Positions 29,601-44,600 of a stretch of DNA of 64,000 nucleotides are shown one piece after another (within the stretch, counting starts at the first letter, position 1; each line of letters starts with the position of its first letter). Under the pieces are notes generated by a model. That model was not told the origin of the DNA and made no database searches. It saw only the letters and a list, made by a program, of their open reading frames with translations. Source of the DNA: Sipunculus nudus (taxonomy: Eukaryota > Annelida > Sipuncula > Golfingiida > Sipunculidae); contig CM049318.1 in assembly GCA_026874595.1 (NCBI GenBank), positions 50,062,750 through 50,126,749 on the forward strand, written 5' to 3'. Both the position numbers and the translations under genes were made by a program.

Positions 29601-32600
29601 CACCAACTGTGACACCTACAAGCACAGTGACATACACGCCAACTGTAACACCAACAGGCACAGTAACTTACACACCAACTATAACACCAACAGGTACTTT
29701 GACATACACACCAACAGTAACCCCAACACCTACAAGTACTTCAACATACACACCAACAAGCACACCAACGGGCACAGTAACTTACACACCAACTGTGACA
29801 CCAACATCTACAAGTACTTCAACATACACACCAACTGTAACACCAACAAGCACTGTGACATCAGCAAGCACTGTGACTTACACACCAACAGTCACACCAA
29901 CGGGCACAGTAACATACACACCAACTGTAACACCAACAAGCACTGTGACACCAACAAGCACTGTGACTTACACACCAACAGTCACACCTACGGGCACTGT
30001 GACTTACACACCAACAGTCACACCTACGGGCACAGTAACATACACACCAACTGTGACACCAACATCTACAAGTACTTCAACATACACACCTACTGTGACA
30101 CCAACAAGCACTGTGACACCAACAAGCACTGTGACTTACACACCAACAGTCACACCAACGGGCACAGTAACTTACACACCATCTGTAACACCAACGGGCA
30201 CTGTAACATACACACCAACTGTGACACCAACATCTACAAGTACTTCAACATACACACCAACTGTGACACCAACAGTCACAACAACAGGCACTGTGACATA
30301 CACACCAACAGTCACACCAACATCTACAAGTACTTCAACATACACATCAACTGTGACACCAACAGTCACACCAACATCTACAAGTACTTCAACATACACA
30401 CCAACACTCACACCAACGGGCACAGTGACATACACGCCAACTCTTACACCAACGGGCACAGTAACTTACACACCAACTGTGACACCAACATCTACAAGTA
30501 CTTCGACATATACACCAACTGTGACACCTACAAGCACAGTGACATACACGCCAACTGTAACACCAACAGGCACAGTAACTTACACACCAACTGTAACACC
30601 AACAGGTACTTTGACATACACACCAACAGTTACCCCAACACCTACAAGTACTTCAACATACACACCAACAAGCACACCAACGGGCACAGTAACTTACACA
30701 CCAACTGTGACACCAACATCTACAAGTACTTCAACATACACACCAACTGTAACACCAACAAGCACTGTGACACCAACAAGCACTGTGACTTACACACCAA
30801 CAGTCACACCTACGGGCACAGTAACATACACACCAACTGTGACACCAACATCTACAAGTACTTCAACATACACACCTACTGTGACACCAACAAGCACTGT
30901 GACACCAACAAGCACTGTGACTTACACACCAACAGTCACACCAACGGGCACAGTAACTTACACACCATCTGTAACACCAACGGGCACTGTAACATACACA
31001 CCAACTGTGACACCAACATCTACAAGGACTTCAACATACACACCAACTGTGACACCAACAGTCACAACAACAGGCACTGTGACATACACACCAACAGTCA
31101 CACCAACATCTACAAGTACTTCAACATACACATCAACTGTGACACCAACAGTCACACCAACATCTACAAGTACTTCAACATACACACCAACACTCACACC
31201 AACGGGCACAGTGACATACACGCCAACTCTTACACCAACGGGCACAGTAACTTACACACCAGCTGTGACACCAACATCTACAAGTACTTCGACATATACA
31301 CCAACTGTGACACCTACAAGCACAGTGACATACACGCCAACTGTAACACCAACAGGCACAGTAACTTACACACCAACTATAACACCAACAGGTACTTTGA
31401 CATACACACCAACAGTAACCCCAACACCTACAAGTACTTCAACATACACACCAACAAGCACACCAACGGGCACAGTAACTTACACACCAACTGTGACACC
31501 AACATCTACAAGTACTTCAACATACACACCAACTGTAACACCAACAAGCACTGTGACATCAGCAAGCACTGTGACTTACACACCAACAGTCACACCAACG
31601 GGCACAGTAACTTACACACCAACTGTGACACCAACATCTACAAGTACTTCAACATACACACCAACTGTAACACCAACAACCACTGTGACTTACACACCAA
31701 CAGTCACACCAACGGGCACATTAACTTACACACCAACTGTGACACCAACATCTACAAGTACTTCGACATATACACCAACTGTGACACCAACAAGCACTGT
31801 GACTTACACACCTACAGACACATCTACAGGCTCACTGACATACACACCAACAATCACACCGACAAGCACAGTGACTTACACACCAACAGTCACACCAACA
31901 GGCACTGTGACATACACACCAACAGTCACACCAACATCTACAAGTACTTCATCATACACATCAACTGTGACACCAACGGTCACACCAACATCTTCCAGTA
32001 CTTCAACATACACACCAACAGTCACACCAACGGGCACAGTGACATACACGCCAACTCTTACACCAACAGGCACAGTAACTTACACACCAACTGTGACACC
32101 AACAAGCACTGTGACTTACACACCAACAGTCACATCAACGGGCACAGTAACTTACACACCAACTGTGACACCAACATCTACAAGAACTTCGACATATACA
32201 CCAACTGTGACACCAACAAGCACAGTGACATACACTCCAACAGTCACACTAACCGTCACACCAACAGCTTCCAACACTGTCACCTATGCCTCCACTGCTG
32301 TTACACAACCTGCTACAAGTACGTTTTGATTAACATTTGTACTTCCTCTTTGAGGAAACATAATGTTGTCTCTTCATTCGTTGTTTCAGATACCGGTCAC
32401 TCCTTGGATACCATACAACCCACAAAATCCATGTCCAGCATTTTCGGAAATTAATAATATTTTTCTCTGTAGGATTTCGATTTTTACAAATATAAAAAAA
32501 AATCTTTGTCAGTGTCATATCTTAAAAGTATTTCAATATATTGCAGCCCCATATAGATGTGTGGATATCTACCATTCAGAAGACATCATCACAACAGACT

Positions 32601-35600
32601 CAGTAGATGTTTCCAGTAATGACGCGGATGAACTGAATTTGATACCAACTACACCAACATACTGGACATCTGATGCCAGTGATACAAATCCTTTTGTCAA
32701 AATAGACTTTGATGGTCTTGCTGATCTGGTCAGTGTACATCCTTATACAGTAAACGTAGATGCGGTCAGAGTGGTCATCATCCATCCAGACGCCTCAGAA
32801 ACCATTATGACGTCTGTTTTACCTGATGGAACATCACCAGTTGGAGTGAGTGCATTCTTTCAGTTCACTCTTCTGTTTAGAAATTTCGAAATACCAAAGC
32901 GTGTAGACGTAGGATCATGTGGATGTCCCCGCCAGGACACCCGTTTTACTACATTTTCACTCTTCAGCAATACGGGTTTAGTTGTTTGACAAAAGCTGTG
33001 GCTTATAATTGTGGATCGCGTTCTCCCCATCGCCCTGTGCCAAAATTGAATATTATCCTTAGAATTAAAAATATATAATGCTGATCCAGATTATCTCTAA
33101 CACTTAATTGCTTGTTCATTGGGAGTTGTCCTCTGCAAAATGTAAATAAAAAACCATGTATAACTGTCTTTCACAAATTTACTAACAAATTAACCATCCA
33201 ATGAACCGTGTAGAGGGAGGCATAAATTCTTCCTGACTGGGTTATCAAAATAAAAATATATAGCTTTTAAACAATCGGTATGTTGAACGAAAGATAAACT
33301 ATAATACAATCAAATGGACTTTCTCTATGTTTTTTTTATTATTTTTCTTTCTTTATTTAAAAACATACTAAAAAATAAATAATTAACCTTTTACGAGCAG
33401 TGCAAATGTGAGTCAAGAAACCTGGATGCAGTCTGTAAAAAACATCTGCTCCTATCCATTTCCTTTATATATCTGATGTTTCCTGTGAAGGAATAAGTTT
33501 ACGCAGCAATATACTACTGATTGTAGGAAAAACGACAATTTGATTTCACTCACACAAGTGGCATTTAAAGTGGCTTTCCAGGATAAGGTGCCGTAAAGAG
33601 GAGTATTATGTTAATCTCCTAAATCTACATGATTTAACAACAAGAAGCAACACTGGTTTTGTCGTGTCTGTAATTATAAATATTATCAGTACAAAGTTTA
33701 CATCATATAGCACAGCCACATCCAGCAAATAGAAAGTACAGGATTAACAGCTGTACAGACCAAATGATACCTTTGTCCAGTACCACTTCAAGTTGTACAC
33801 TATCTGGATCACATATATGGCATCAACATGAATTTATCTGCCAGCCTTGAGTCCCCAGGCAAGAGATGTCAGAGCACATTACATTCCTTATGCCAACACT
33901 TTTGCAACCCTTCTTATAAGACTGCCGCATACTGGCGATTTTGTTGCGACACAATGCGATGCGACAAGAATCGCTAGGGATCTGCGACTGATCGCCGATC
34001 ACAATCACAAGTGAATTGCTGGTGAGCGGGACTTGCGACGCGACTTGCTATTTGCATGGCAAGGTTTTTGGCATGTCAGAAAACTTGCGATTCACTTGCG
34101 AACCTTTGCGACTGTTGAGTGCATCTGCTACTGCTTGCGATGCGATTAACGACTGGTTATTATCAAATTAGATATGGGAGATTTGGTCAGGTGACTGGGT
34201 TTGCGCCTTGTCCCATCTGTGTGGACACCATCTTGTCAGGTATATCATTTCTAGACTAAATAACGCAGGAAACTCCGTGATCTCGAGTCTCCGACTGTTC
34301 GCCGCCAGTCGCAGAAGATCGCAAACTGGTCGCTGATTGTCAGTCACAAGCCATCGCAAACGATCACCGACTATCTGCGAAATGTCGCAAATAAAAACCG
34401 CAGCTAAACAACTGGTGGGCGGCAGGCTTTAGCGCTGAAAATCCTCAGCTTGTATTAGACTGATATTTCATTCTCCTCGGTTTTTTTTGTACAAATCCAT
34501 TACTGACATACAAATTTAACCCAGTCATAATTAAACAATGTTGTGACTTCAACACAAACAGGACTTAAACTGCTTGAACTAGCGGCAGAGTCAGCTGCAT
34601 TTTCCCAAAATAACAGTGTTATATGCCTTTTGTCTTCTTTGTTCCATCACCAGATTTGCCTAAACAGGAGGTCTAGTTAATTAAACTGTATCCACTGTGC
34701 ATTTTCCTTCCATCGCCTTTGATAATTATTTATTGAACTGGAAATAAATCCAGCACTTCTTTTCACTTAAAGTGTATTTCCTTTGAGGAAGCAGAGACAT
34801 ATTTTTTTTCATCTATCAAATTTAAGATCACCGATTTCAAATAATAATAGGTTTAGCTCCATACATCACAGAAATTAAAAATCTTTCAATGGCACTTTGG
34901 TGTACAGGACCTGTATCCGACGAACCAGGAGCTGATCATGCCAAATCCAACATTTGCGGATTCTATTCGCCTCGAGTTCATCCCCTCAACATCAGGCTCA
35001 GTATCTGTGCAGTTGGAGATGGATGCTTGTATCTACACAGGTAACATATATTTGAAAGTTTAATTCGGTGTCATATAAAATATATATTACCAACATAATC
35101 CTGGTTCTGGCTCTACGTTCTTTTCCAAAGTGTACGCCTCTATTTACAACTTCGATCTTTTGCATATCTAACATTAAAAAGGAATATCTTACGATCATAT
35201 TAATATTTATAATACCGTTACATATTCTTTTCTTAAAATATGAAATATTTCTTTTACTCGATATTTATCACAACATTAAAAAAACAACAAAATAAGATTT
35301 TATACATGAAGTTAAATTTAACACATATATTATATTTCAGTGACACCTACTCCAACAACTACAGTGACCAGTACAGCAACTGCTACCGTCACACCGACAT
35401 CAACTGAAACAGTCACATATACACCAACTATCACACCTACAGGCTCAGTGACATACACGCCAACAGTCACACCAACATCTACAAGTACCTCAACATACAC
35501 ACCAACTGGTACACCAACAAGCACTGTGACATACACCCCAACGGTCACACCAACAGGCACAGTAACTTACACACTCACTGTGACACCAACATCTAAAAGT

Positions 35601-38600
35601 ACTTCAACATACACACCAACAGTCACACCAACCGGAACAGTGACATACACGCCAACTGTTACACCAACAGGAACAGTAACTTACACACCAACTGCGACAC
35701 CAACATCTACAAGTACCTCAACATACACACCAACAGTCACACCAACCGGCACAGTGACATACACGCCAACTGTTACACCAACAGGAACAGTAACTTACAC
35801 ACCAACTGTGACACCAACATCTACAAGTAGTTCAACATACACTCCAACTGTGCAAACAACAAGCACTGTGACATACACGCCAACCGTCACACCAACAGTC
35901 ACTCCAACATCTACAAGTACTTCAACATACACACCAACAGCCACACCAACAAGCACAGTGACATACACGCCTACTCTTACACCAACAGGCACAGTAACTT
36001 TCACACCAACTGTGACATCAACATCTACAAGTACTTCGACATATACACCAACTGTGACACCCACAAGCTCAGTGACATACACTCCAACAGTCACATCAAC
36101 AGGAACTGTTACATACACACCAACAGTCACACCAACAGGCACTGTGACATACACACCAACAGTAACTCCAACATCTACAAGTACTTCAACATACACACCA
36201 ACTGTGACACCAACAGTCACACCAACATCTACAAGTACTTCAACATACACACCAACACTCACACCAACGGGCACAGTGACATACACGCCAACTCTTACAC
36301 CAACAGGCACAGTAACTTACACACCAACTGTGACACCAACATCTACAAGTACTTCGACATATACACCAACTGTGACACCTACAAGCACAGTGACATACAC
36401 GCCAACTGTAACACCAACAGGCACAGTAACTTACACACCAACTGTAACACCAACAGGTACTTTGACATACACACCAACAGTTACCCCAACACCTACAAGT
36501 ACTTCAACATACACACCAACAAGCACACCAACGGGCACAGTAACTTACACACCAACTGTGACACCAACATCTACAAGTACTTCAACATACACACCAACTG
36601 TAACACCAACAAGCACTGTGACACCAACAAGCACTGTGACTTACACACCAACAGTCACACCTACGGGCACAGTAACATACACACCAACTGTGACACCAAC
36701 ATCTACAAGTACTTCAACATACACACCTACTGTGACACCAACAAGCACTGTGACACCAACAAGCACTGTGACTTACACACCAACAGTCACACCAACGGGC
36801 ACAGTAACTTACACACCATCTGTAACACCAACGGGCACTGTAACATACACACCAACTGTGACACCAACATCTACAAGTACTTCAACATACACACCAACTG
36901 TGACACCAACAGTCACAACAACAGGCACTGTGACATACACACCAACAGTCACACCAACATCTACAAGTACTTCAACATACACATCAACTGTGACACCAAC
37001 AGTCACACCAACATCTACAAGTACTTCAACATACACACCAACACTCACACCAACGGGCACAGTGACATACACGCCAACTCTTACACCAACGGGCACAGTA
37101 ACTTACACACCAACTGTGACACCAACATCTACAAGTACTTCGACATATACACCAACTGTGACACCTACAAGCACAGTGACATACACGCCAACTGTAACAC
37201 CAACAGGCACAGTAACTTTCACACCAACTATAACACCAACAGGTACTTTGACATACACACCAACAGTAACCCCAACACCTACAAGTACTTCAACATACAC
37301 ACCAACTGTAACACCAACAAGCACTGTGACATCAGCAAGCACTGTGACTTACACACCAACAGTCACACCAACGGGCACAGTAACTTACACACCAACTGTG
37401 ACACCAACATCTACAAGTACTTCAACATACACACCAACTGTAACACCAACAACCACTGTGACTTACACACCAACAGTCACACCAACGGGCACATTAACTT
37501 ACACACCAACTGTGACACCAACATCTACAAGTACTTCGACATATACACCAACTGTGACACCAACAAGCACTGTGACTTACACACCTACAGTCACATCAAC
37601 TGGCTCACTGACATACACACCAGCAAGCACAGTGACTTACACACCAACAGTCACACCAACAGGCACTGTGACATACACACCAATAGTCACACCAACATCT
37701 ACAAGTACTTCAACATACACATCAACTGTGACACCAACAGTCACACCAACATCTACAAGTACTTCAACATACACACCAACGGGCACAGTGACATACACGC
37801 CAACTCTTACACCAACAGGCACAGTAACTTACACAACAACTGTGACACCAACAAGTACTTCGACATATACACCAACAGTGACCCCAACACTTTCAAGTAC
37901 TACAACATACACACCAACAAGCACACCTACGGGCACAGTAACATACACACCAACTGTGACACCAACATCTACAAGTACTTCAACATACACACCAACTGTG
38001 ACACCAACAAGCACTGTGACACCAACAAGCACTGTGACTTACACACCAACAGTCACACCTACGGGCACAGTAACATACACACCAACTGTGACACCAACAT
38101 CTACAAGTACTTCAACATACACACCTACTGTGACACCAACAAGCACTGTGACACCAACAAGCACTGTGACTTACACACAAACAGTCACACCAACGGGCAC
38201 AGTAACTTACACACCAACTGTAACACCAACGGGCACTGTAACATACACACCAACAGTCACACCGTCATCTACAAGTACTTCAACATACACACCAACTGTG
38301 ACACCAACAAGCGCTCTGACATACACACCTACAGTCACATCAACAGGCTCACTGACATACACACCAACAATCACACCAACGGGCACAGTGACTTACACAC
38401 CAACAGTCACACCAACAGGCACTGTGACATACACACCAACTGTGACACAAACATCTACAAGTACTTCAACATACACACCAACTGTGACACCAACAGTCAC
38501 AACAACAGGCACTGTGACATACACACCAACAGTCACACCAACATCTACAAGTATTTCAACATACACATCAACTGTGACACCAACAGTCACACCAACATCT

Positions 38601-41600
38601 ACAAGTACTTCAGCATACACACCAACACTCACACCAACGGGCAGAGTGACATACACGCCAACTCTTACACCAACGGGCACAGTAACTTACACACCAACTG
38701 TGACACCAACATCTACAAGTACTTCGACATATACACCAAATGTGACACCTACAAGCACAGTGACATATACGCCAACTGTAACACCAACAGGCACAGTAAC
38801 TTACACACCAACTATAACACCAACAGGTACTTTAACATACACACCAACAGTAACCCCAACACCTACAAGTACTTCAACATACACACCAACAAGCACACCA
38901 ACGGGCACAGTAACTTACACACCAACTGTGACACCAACATCTATAAGTACTTCAACATACACACCAACTGTAACACCAACAAGCACTGTGACATCAGCAA
39001 GCACTGTGACTTACAAACCAACAGTCACACCAACGGGCACAGTAACTTACACACCAACTGTGACACCAACATCTACAAGTACTTCGACATATACACCAAC
39101 TGTGACACCAACAAGCACTGTGACTTACACACCTACAGTCACATCAACAGGCTCACTGACATACACACCAACAATCACACCGACAAGCACAGTGACTTAC
39201 ACACCAACAGTCACACCAACAGGCACTGTGACATACACACCAACAGTCACACCAACATCTACAAGTACTTCATCATACACATCAACTGTGACACCAACAG
39301 TCACACCAACATCTTCAAGTACTTCAACATACACACCAACAGTCACACCAACGGGCACAGTGACATACACGCCAACTCTTACACCAACAGGCACAGTAAC
39401 TTACACACCAACTGTGACACCAACAAGTACTTCGACATATACACCAACAGTGACCCCAACACTTACAAGTACTTCAACATACACACCAACAAGCACACCT
39501 ACGGGCACAGTAACATACACACCAACTGTGACACCAACATCTACAAGTACTTCAACATACACACCAACTGTGACACCAACAAGCACTGTGACACCAACAA
39601 GCACTGTGACTTACACACCAACTGTGACCCCAACAAGTACTTCGACATATACACCAACAGTGACCCCAACACTTACAAGTACTTCAACATACACACCAAA
39701 GAGCACACCTACGGGCACAGTAACATACACACCAACTATGACACCAACATCTACTAGTACTTCAACATACACACCAACTGTGACACCAACAAGCACTGTG
39801 ACTTACACACCTACAGTCACATCAACAGGCTCACTGACATACACACCAACAATCACACCAACAAGCGCAGTGACTTACACACCAACAGTCACACCAACAG
39901 GCACTGTGATATACACACCAACATTCACACCAACATCTACAAGTACTTCAACATACACATCAACTGTGACACCAACATTCACACCAACATCTAAAAGTAC
40001 TTCAACATACACACCAACAGTCACACCAACGGGCACAGTGACATACACGCCAACTCTTACACCAACAGGCACAGTAACTTACACACCAACTGTGACACCA
40101 ACAAGCACTGTGACTTACACACCAACAGTCACATCAACGGGCACAGTAACCTACACACCAACTGTGACACCAACATCTACAAGAACTTCGACATATACAC
40201 CAACTGTGACACCAACAAGCACAGTGACATACACTCCAACAGTCACACTAACCGTGACACCTACAGCTTCCAGCACTGTCACCTATGCCTCCACTGCTGT
40301 TACACAACCTGCTACAAGTACGTTTTGATTAACATTTGTACTTCCTCTTTGAGGAAACATAATTTTGTCTCTTCATTCGTTGTTTCAGATACCGGTCACT
40401 CCTTGGATACCATACAACCCACAAAATCCATGTCCAGCATTTTCTGAATTTCAATAATAATTTTCTCTGTAGGATTTCGATTTTTACTAATATAAAAAAA
40501 AATCTTTGTCAGTGTCATATCTTAAAAGTATTTCAATATATTGCAGCCCCATACAGATGTGTGGATATCTACCATTCAGAAGACATCATCACAACAGACT
40601 CAGTAGATGTTTCGAGTAATGACGCGGATGAACTGAATTTGATACCAACTACACCAACATACTGGACATCTGATGCCAGTGATACAAATCCTTTTGTCAA
40701 AATAGACTTTGATGGTCTTGCTGATCTGGTCAGTGTACATCCTTATACAGTAAACGTAGATGCGGTCAGAGTGGTCATCATCCATCCAGACGCCTCAGAA
40801 ACCATTATGACGTCTGTTTTACCTGATGGAACATCACCAGTTGGAGTGAGTGCATTCTTTCAGTTCACTCTTCTGTTTAGAAATTTCGAAATACCAAAGC
40901 GTGTAGACGTAGGATCATGTGGATGTCCCCGCCAGGACACCCGTTTTACTACATTTTCACTCTTCAGCAATATGGGTTTAGTTGTTTGACAAAAACTGTC
41001 GCTTATAATTGTGGATCGCGTTCTCCCCATCGCCCTGTGCCAAAATGGAATATTATCCTTAGAATTAAAAATATATAATGCTGACCCAGATTATCTCTAA
41101 CACTTAATTGCTTGTTCATTGGGAGTTGTCCTCTGCAAAATGTAAATAAAAAACCATGTATAACTGTCTTTCACAAATTTACTAACAAATAAACCATCCA
41201 ATGAACCGTGTAGAGGGAGGCATAAATTCTTCCTGACTGGGGTATCAAAATAAAAATATATAGCTTTTTAACAATTGGTATGTTGAACAAAAGATAAACT
41301 ATAATACAATCAAATGGACTTTCTCTATGTTTTTTTTATTATTTTTCTTTCTTTATTTAAAAACATACTAAAAAACATAAATAATTAACCTTTTACGAGC
41401 AGTGCAAATGTGAGTCAAGAAACCTGGATGCAGTCTGTAAAAAACATCTGCTCCTATCCATTTCCTTTATATATCTGATGTTTCCTGTGAAGGAATGAGT
41501 TTACGCAGCAATATACTACCGATTGTAGAAATAACGACAATTTGATTTCACTCACACAAGTGGCATTTAAAGTGGCTTTCCAGGATAAGGTGCCGTAAAG

Positions 41601-44600
41601 AGGAGTATTATGTTAATCTCCTAAATCTACATGATTTAACAACAAGAAGCAACACTGGTTTTGTCGTGTCTGTAATTATAAATATTATCAGTACAAAGTT
41701 TACATCATATAGCACAGCCACATCCAGCAAATAGAAAGTACAGGATTAACAGCTGTACAGACCAAATGATACCTTTGTCCAGTACCACTTCAAGTTATAC
41801 ACTATCTGGCTTCACATATATGGCATCAACATGAATTTATCTGCCAGCCTTGAGTCCCCAGGCAAGAGATGTCAGAGCACATTACATTCCTTATGTCAAC
41901 ACTTTTGCAACCCTTCTTATAAGACTGCCGCATACTGGCGATTTTGTTGCGACACAATGCGATGCGACAAGAATCGCTAGGGATCTGCGACTGATCGCCG
42001 ATCACAATCACAAGTGAATTGCTGGTGACTTGCTATTTGCATGGCAAGGTTTCTGGCATGTCAGAAAACTTGCGATTCACTTGCGAACCTATGCGACTGT
42101 TGAGTGCATCTACTACTGCTTGCGATGCGATTTACGACTGATTATTATCAAATTAGGTATGGGAGATTTGGTCAGGTGACTGAGTGTGCGCCATGTCCCA
42201 TCTGTGTGGACACCATCTTGTCAGGTTTATCATTTCTAGACTAAATAACGCAGGAAACTCCGTGATCTCGAGTCTCCGACTGTTCGCCGCCAATTGCAGA
42301 AGATCGCAAACTGGTCCCTGATTGTCAGTCACAAGCCATCGCAAACGATCACCGACTATCTGCGAAATGTCGCAAATAAAACCCGCAGCTAAACAACTAG
42401 TGGGCGGCAGGCTTTAGCGCTGAAAATCCTCAGCTTGTATTAGACTGATATTTCATTCTCCTCGGTTTTTTTTGTACAAATCCATTACTGACATACAAAT
42501 TTAACCCAGCCATAATTGAACAATGTTGTGACTTCAACACAAACAGGACTTAAACTGCTTGAACTAGCGGCAGAGTCAGCTGCATTTTCCCAAAATAACA
42601 GTGTTATATGACATTTGTCTCCTTTGTTCCATCACCAGATTTGCCTAAACAGGAGGTCTAGTTAATTAAACTGTATCCACTGTGTATTTTCCTTCCATCG
42701 CCTTTGATAATTATTTATTGAACTGGTAATATATCCAGCACTTCTTTTCACTTAAAGTGTATTTCCTTTACGGAAGCAGAGTCATATTTTTTTCATCTAT
42801 CAGAGTTAATTGTTTTTCTTTTCATCTATCAAATTTAAGATCGCCGATTTCAAATAATAATAGGTTTAGCACCATACATCACAGAAATTAAAAATCTTCC
42901 TATGGCACTTTGGTGTACAGGACCTGTATCCGACGAACCAGGAGCTGATCATGCCAAATCCAACATTTGCGGATTCTATTCGCCTCGAGTTCATCCCCTC
43001 AACATCAGGCTCAGTATCTGTGCAGTTGGAGATGGATGCTTGTATCTACACAGGTAACATAAATTTGAAAGTTTAATTTGGTGTCATATAAAATATATAT
43101 TACCAACATAATCCTGGTTCTGGCTCTACGTTCTTTTTCAAACGGTACGCCTCTATTTACAACTTCGATCTTTTGCATATCTAACATTAAAAAAGAATAT
43201 CTTACGATCATATTATTATTTATAATACCGTTACATATTCTTTTCTTAAGATATGAAATATTTCCTTTACTCGATATTTATCACAACATTAAAAAAACAA
43301 CAAAATAAGATTATATAAATGAAGTTAAATTTAACACATATATTATATTTCAGTGACACCTACTCCAACAACTACAGTGACCAGTACAGCAACTGCTACC
43401 GTCACACCGACATCAACTGGAACAGTCACATATACACCAACTAACACACCTACAGGCTCAGTGACATACACGCCAACAGTCACACCAACATCTACAAGTA
43501 CCTCAACATACACACCAACTGGTACACCAACAAGCACTGTGACATACACCCCAACAGTCACCCCAACAGGCACAGTAACTTACACACCCACTGTTACACC
43601 AACATCTACAAGTACTTCAACAGTCACACCAACCGGCACAGTGACTTACACGCCAACTGTTACACCAACAGGAACAGTAACTTACACACCAACTGTGACA
43701 CCAACATCTACAAGTACTTCAACATACACTCCAACTGTGCAAACAACAAGCACTGTGACATACACGCCAACCGTCACACCAACAGTCACTCCAACATCTA
43801 CAAGTACTTCAACATACACACCAACAGCCACACCAACAAGCACAGTGACATACACGCCTACTTTTACACCAACAGGCACAGTAACCTTCACACCAACTGT
43901 GACATCAACATCTACAAGTACTTCGACATATACACCAACTGTGACACCCACAAGTTCAGTGACATACACTCCAACAGTCACATCAACAGGAACTGTTACA
44001 TACACACCAACAGTCACACCAACAAGCACAGTAACATACACACCAACAGTCACACCAACAGGCACTGTGACATTCACACCAACAGTAACTCCAACATCTA
44101 CAAGTACTTCAACATACACACCAACTGTGACACCAACAGTCGCAACAACAGGCACTGTGACATACACACCAACAGTCACACCAACATCTACAAGTACTTC
44201 AACATACACACCAACTGTGACACCAACGAGCACAGTGACATACACGCCAACTCTTACACCAACGGGCACAGTAACTTTCACACCGACTGTGACACCAACA
44301 AGTACTTCGACATATACACCAACAGTGACCCCAACACTTACAAGTACTACAACATACACACCAACAAGCACACCTACGGGCACCGTAACATACACACCAA
44401 CTGTGACACCAACATCTACAAGTACTTCAACATACACCTCAACTGTGACACCAACAAGCACTGTGACACCAACGAGCACTGTGACTTACACACCAACAGT
44501 CACACCAACCGGCACAGTAACTTACACACCAACTGTGACACCAACATCTACAAGTACTTCAACATACACACCAACTGTGACACCAACAAGCACTGTGACA

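Noticed and set aside
32363-32546. In-frame ATG extension through the intron ahead of exon 29
   Set aside because: Open only in this copy because of an indel; other copies have stops, and the translated sequence has no signal-peptide character.
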